From the NCBI RefSeq assembly GCF_016909015.1, contig NZ_JAFBFA010000010.1, positions 1 through 64,000 of the forward strand: a stretch of 64,000 nucleotides of DNA, given 5' to 3'. Made by a program: the position numbers and the translations under genes. The stretch's first letter is position 1, and each line of letters begins with the position of its first letter. Shown here in pieces: positions 61,549 to 64,000 of this stretch. A model generated the notes under the pieces. That model did no database searches, had not been told where the DNA came from, and saw nothing but the letters and a program-made list of their open reading frames with translations. The DNA comes from Gracilibacillus alcaliphilus. Lineage in GTDB: Bacteria > Bacillota > Bacilli > Bacillales > Amphibacillaceae.

Positions 61549-62664
61549 ATGACAGCAGCGAAAGGACTAGAAGGTGTAGTAGCAGTTGAATCACAAATCA
61601 GTTCCATTATTGATGATCAACTTACCTATGTCGGCTATACCATCGATGATTTAACGGAGCATGCAAGCTTTGAAGAAGTGATATTTTTGCTTTGGAATAA
61701 ACGACTTCCAAACAAGCAGGAATTAACAGAACTAGAAACACAGCTATATGAAAATATGACAATACCTGAAGCCGTTATTGAGCATTTTAAATCGTATGAT
61801 ATACATAGTGTACATCCAATGACTGCATTAAGAACAGCAGTATCTTTGCTTGGCATTTACGATGCAGAAGCTGATGATATGAGTGAAGAGGCGAATGCAC
61901 GTAAGGCGATTCGTCTTCAAGCTAAAATAGTCACCTTAGTAACTGCCTTTTCACGCATTCGTGATGGGAAGGAAGTGGTACAGCCGAAAAAAGGTTTAAG
62001 TTATGCTGCTAACTTCCTATACATGCTTAATGGAAAGGAACCGGAAGATCTGGAAGTAGAGGCTATGAACAAGGCCTTTGTACTACATGCGGATCATGAA
62101 TTAAACGCATCTACTTTTACGACGCGCGTATGTGTAGCAACCTTATCAGATATGTATTCTGGTATTACTGCAGCAATCAGTGCTTTAAAAGGACCGCTTC
62201 ACGGCGGGGCTAATGAACGCGTAATGGATATGCTGCTGGAAATTGGTGAAGTAGACAATGCGATTCCTTATGTACAAGAGAAAATGGCTAATAAAGAAAA
62301 AATTATGGGAATGGGGCATCGTGTCTATAGATCCGGCGATCCGCGAGCTAAACATTTAAGGAAGATGTCGAAAGAATTAACGGCACAACATGGGATGGAA
62401 AAATGGTATGACATGTCGGTAAAGATTGAAAATTATATCAAGGAAGAAAAAGGTTTACCGGCAAATGTTGATTTCTACTCCGCTTCCGTGTACCATAGTT
62501 TAGGGATAAAGAGTGACTTATACACGCTTATCTTTGCTATCAGCCGTTTCTCCGGCTGGATTGCACACATACTAGAACAGTATGAGAATAACCGATTAAT
62601 CCGCCCGAGAGCTGAGTATGTAGGGCCGACTCATAAGGTATACGTTGATATTAACGAGCGTTAA
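61549..62664 (+). CDS. citZ: Citrate synthase
   Basis: A 371-residue TCA-cycle enzyme. The catalytic His region GPLHGGANERVMDML, the second GMGHRVYRSGDPRA with His, and Asp in PANVDFYS are intact. AGGAG-like GAGAGGGATG precedes the ATG. It is followed by icd (56 bp), the citZ-icd-mdh operon order. Confidence 0.97.
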   Translation: MTAAKGLEGVVAVESQISSIIDDQLTYVGYTIDDLTEHASFEEVIFLLWNKRLPNKQELTELETQLYENMTIPEAVIEHFKSYDIHSVHPMTALRTAVSLLGIYDAEADDMSEEANARKAIRLQAKIVTLVTAFSRIRDGKEVVQPKKGLSYAANFLYMLNGKEPEDLEVEAMNKAFVLHADHELNASTFTTRVCVATLSDMYSGITAAISALKGPLHGGANERVMDMLLEIGEVDNAIPYVQEKMANKEKIMGMGHRVYRSGDPRAKHLRKMSKELTAQHGMEKWYDMSVKIENYIKEEKGLPANVDFYSASVYHSLGIKSDLYTLIFAISRFSGWIAHILEQYENNRLIRPRAEYVGPTHKVYVDINER

Positions 62665-62720
62665 ACATTTTCTCTATGAAAATGATTTATAAATAATTTG
62701 TAAACTAGGAGGATGTAAAG

Positions 62721-63986
62721 ATGGGAGAAAAAATTACAGTAGAAAATGGTGTCGTACAAACACCTAATAAACCAATTATCCCTTTTATCGAAGGTGACGG
62801 TACTGGACCAGATATTTGGGCAGCGTCTAGCCGTGTGTTAGAAGCTGCAGTTGAGAAAGCATACAATGGTGAGAAAGCTATTGAATGGAAAGAAGTACTT
62901 GCTGGTGAAAAGGCATTTAACCAAACTGGTGAATGGCTGCCAGAAGAAACATTAGACGCTATTCGCGAGTACAAAATTGCCATTAAAGGCCCTCTTACTA
63001 CACCAATTGGTGGAGGTATCCGTTCTTTGAACGTTGCTTTACGTCAAAAACTAGATTTATTTACTTGTCTTCGTCCTGTGCGTTGGTTTGAAGGAGTGCC
63101 TTCTCCTGTAAAACATCCAGAAGATACAGACATGGTTATCTTCCGTGAGAATACAGAAGACATCTATGCTGGTATTGAATGGCAAGAAGGTACAGATGAA
63201 GTGAAGAAAGTGATTGATTTCCTTCAAAATGAAATGGGAGTAACCAATATCCGTTTCCCTGAAACTTCTGGTTTAGGTGTAAAACCTGTATCACAAGAAG
63301 GTACAAGCCGTCTTGTGCGTGCTGCAATTGAGTACGCTATTAATGAAGGCCGTAAAAGTGTGACACTAGTTCACAAAGGAAACATCATGAAATTTACAGA
63401 AGGTGCCTTCAAGAACTGGGGATATGAATTAGCAGAAAAAGAATACGGCGATAAAGTATTTACTTGGGCAGAATATGATAGAATTGCTGAAGAACAAGGC
63501 AGAGAAGCTGCTGACAAAGCACAGTCAGAGGCAGAAGCTGCAGGCCGCATTATTGTAAAAGATGCAATTGCAGATATTTTCCTACAACAAATTCTTACTC
63601 GTCCAAAAGAATTTGATGTAGTAGCTACGATGAACCTGAATGGTGACTATATCTCTGATGCCCTTGCTGCACAAGTTGGCGGTATTGGTATTGCACCAGG
63701 TGCGAACATCAACTATGAGTCTGGTCACGCTATTTTTGAAGCAACTCATGGTACAGCACCTAAATATGCAGGTTTAGATAAAGTAAACCCATCTTCTGTT
63801 ATCCTTTCTGGTGTATTAATGCTTGAACACCTTGGCTGGAGAGAAGCTGCTGAACTAGTCCTTAACTCTATGGATAAAACGATTGGTTCTAAAGTGGTAA
63901 CCTATGATTTCGCTCGTTTAATGGATGGTGCAACAGAGGTGAAAACTTCTGAATTTGCAGATGAATTAATCAAGAACATGGGTTAA
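62721..63986 (+). CDS. icd: Isocitrate dehydrogenase (NADP-type)
   Basis: A 421-residue enzyme oxidising isocitrate to 2-oxoglutarate. The substrate Ser region is TTPIGGGIRSLNVALRQ, the VIFRENTEDIYAGIEW and LVHKGNIMKFTEGAF segments are typical, and ATHGTAPKYAGLDKVNPSS is the cofactor part. AGGAGG precedes the ATG. A GGAG soon after the stop suggests that another gene (mdh by synteny) starts beyond the window. Confidence 0.97.
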   Translation: MGEKITVENGVVQTPNKPIIPFIEGDGTGPDIWAASSRVLEAAVEKAYNGEKAIEWKEVLAGEKAFNQTGEWLPEETLDAIREYKIAIKGPLTTPIGGGIRSLNVALRQKLDLFTCLRPVRWFEGVPSPVKHPEDTDMVIFRENTEDIYAGIEWQEGTDEVKKVIDFLQNEMGVTNIRFPETSGLGVKPVSQEGTSRLVRAAIEYAINEGRKSVTLVHKGNIMKFTEGAFKNWGYELAEKEYGDKVFTWAEYDRIAEEQGREAADKAQSEAEAAGRIIVKDAIADIFLQQILTRPKEFDVVATMNLNGDYISDALAAQVGGIGIAPGANINYESGHAIFEATHGTAPKYAGLDKVNPSSVILSGVLMLEHLGWREAAELVLNSMDKTIGSKVVTYDFARLMDGATEVKTSEFADELIKNMG

Positions 63987-64000
63987 GGAGCTGATATTTC

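Overview
The window comes from the chromosome of a low-GC, endospore-forming member of the Bacillaceae. The evidence is a small acid-soluble spore protein gene with a sigma-G-type promoter, the sporulation genes ytrI, ytrH and ytfJ/gerW, ezrA, Tyr T-box control of tyrS, and a gene order that follows the tyrS-rpsD-ezrA-thiI-sspA ... dnaE-accDA-pfkA-pyk-fxsA-ytvI-citZ-icd segment of Bacillus subtilis. The style of the repeats and the many TTG starts suggest a halotolerant genus such as Gracilibacillus or Virgibacillus, but the genus is inferred, not shown.

Layout. 0.2-4.8 kb: a class A penicillin-binding protein and, divergently, tyrS behind a T-box leader. 4.8-24.3 kb: an accessory block inserted between tyrS and rpsD, which are neighbours in B. 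subtilis as I recall it. It holds a long palindromic repeat, an AraC regulator divergent from a Gfo/Idh dehydrogenase and aldo-keto reductase pair, an alanine/glycine:cation symporter, an AI-2E family permease, GNAT and APH-fold proteins, two parallel modules each made of a two-component system plus an ABC exporter (the second resembles ycbLMNO), a methyltransferase, a DUF4440 protein, a DoxX-like protein and an AlkD-type glycosylase. 24.4-37.1 kb: core genes rpsD, fRMsr, ezrA, a cysteine desulfurase with thiI, sspA, ytcJ, NAD kinase, ytfI-like, ytfJ, ytxK, ackA. 37.1-44.9 kb: a second accessory stretch with a broken flavin amine oxidase whose C-terminal end lies inverted on the other strand, a universal stress protein, an SDR protein lacking the catalytic Tyr, and a predicted sigma-W envelope-stress operon (DUF4178, PspA, DUF4247 lipoprotein, DUF350, membrane-anchored aminopropyltransferase). 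45-64 kb: ytkL, ytoI, ytpI, nrnA, ytrIH, dnaE, accDA, pfkA, pyk, fxsA, ytvI (tail-to-tail with fxsA), citZ, icd.

The most unusual signal is a family of four non-coding elements of 104-382 bp at 15353, 41844, 49968 and 61219. They have inverted ends, 9-bp flanking duplications (one exact), and internal hairpins that keep pairing by compensatory change, including a 42-bp hairpin module present 0, 2 or 3 times. All four lie in the same orientation, and the left flank of each looks like a promoter -10 element. Three would therefore be transcribed as the 5' leader of the next gene: the first ABC exporter, the DUF4247 gene of the PspA operon, and dnaE. This looks like a mobile structured 5'-leader element. 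Two other repeat types occur: a 113-bp palindrome after tyrS and a GCTGTYGCAAAATGT hairpin that serves as terminator after tyrS and ytcJ.

Functionally the core part links protein synthesis (tyrS, rpsD), division (ezrA), tRNA thiolation, overflow metabolism (pfkA, pyk, ackA, citZ, icd) and fatty-acid initiation (accDA) with replication (dnaE). The accessory parts are mostly envelope and antimicrobial-peptide stress functions.
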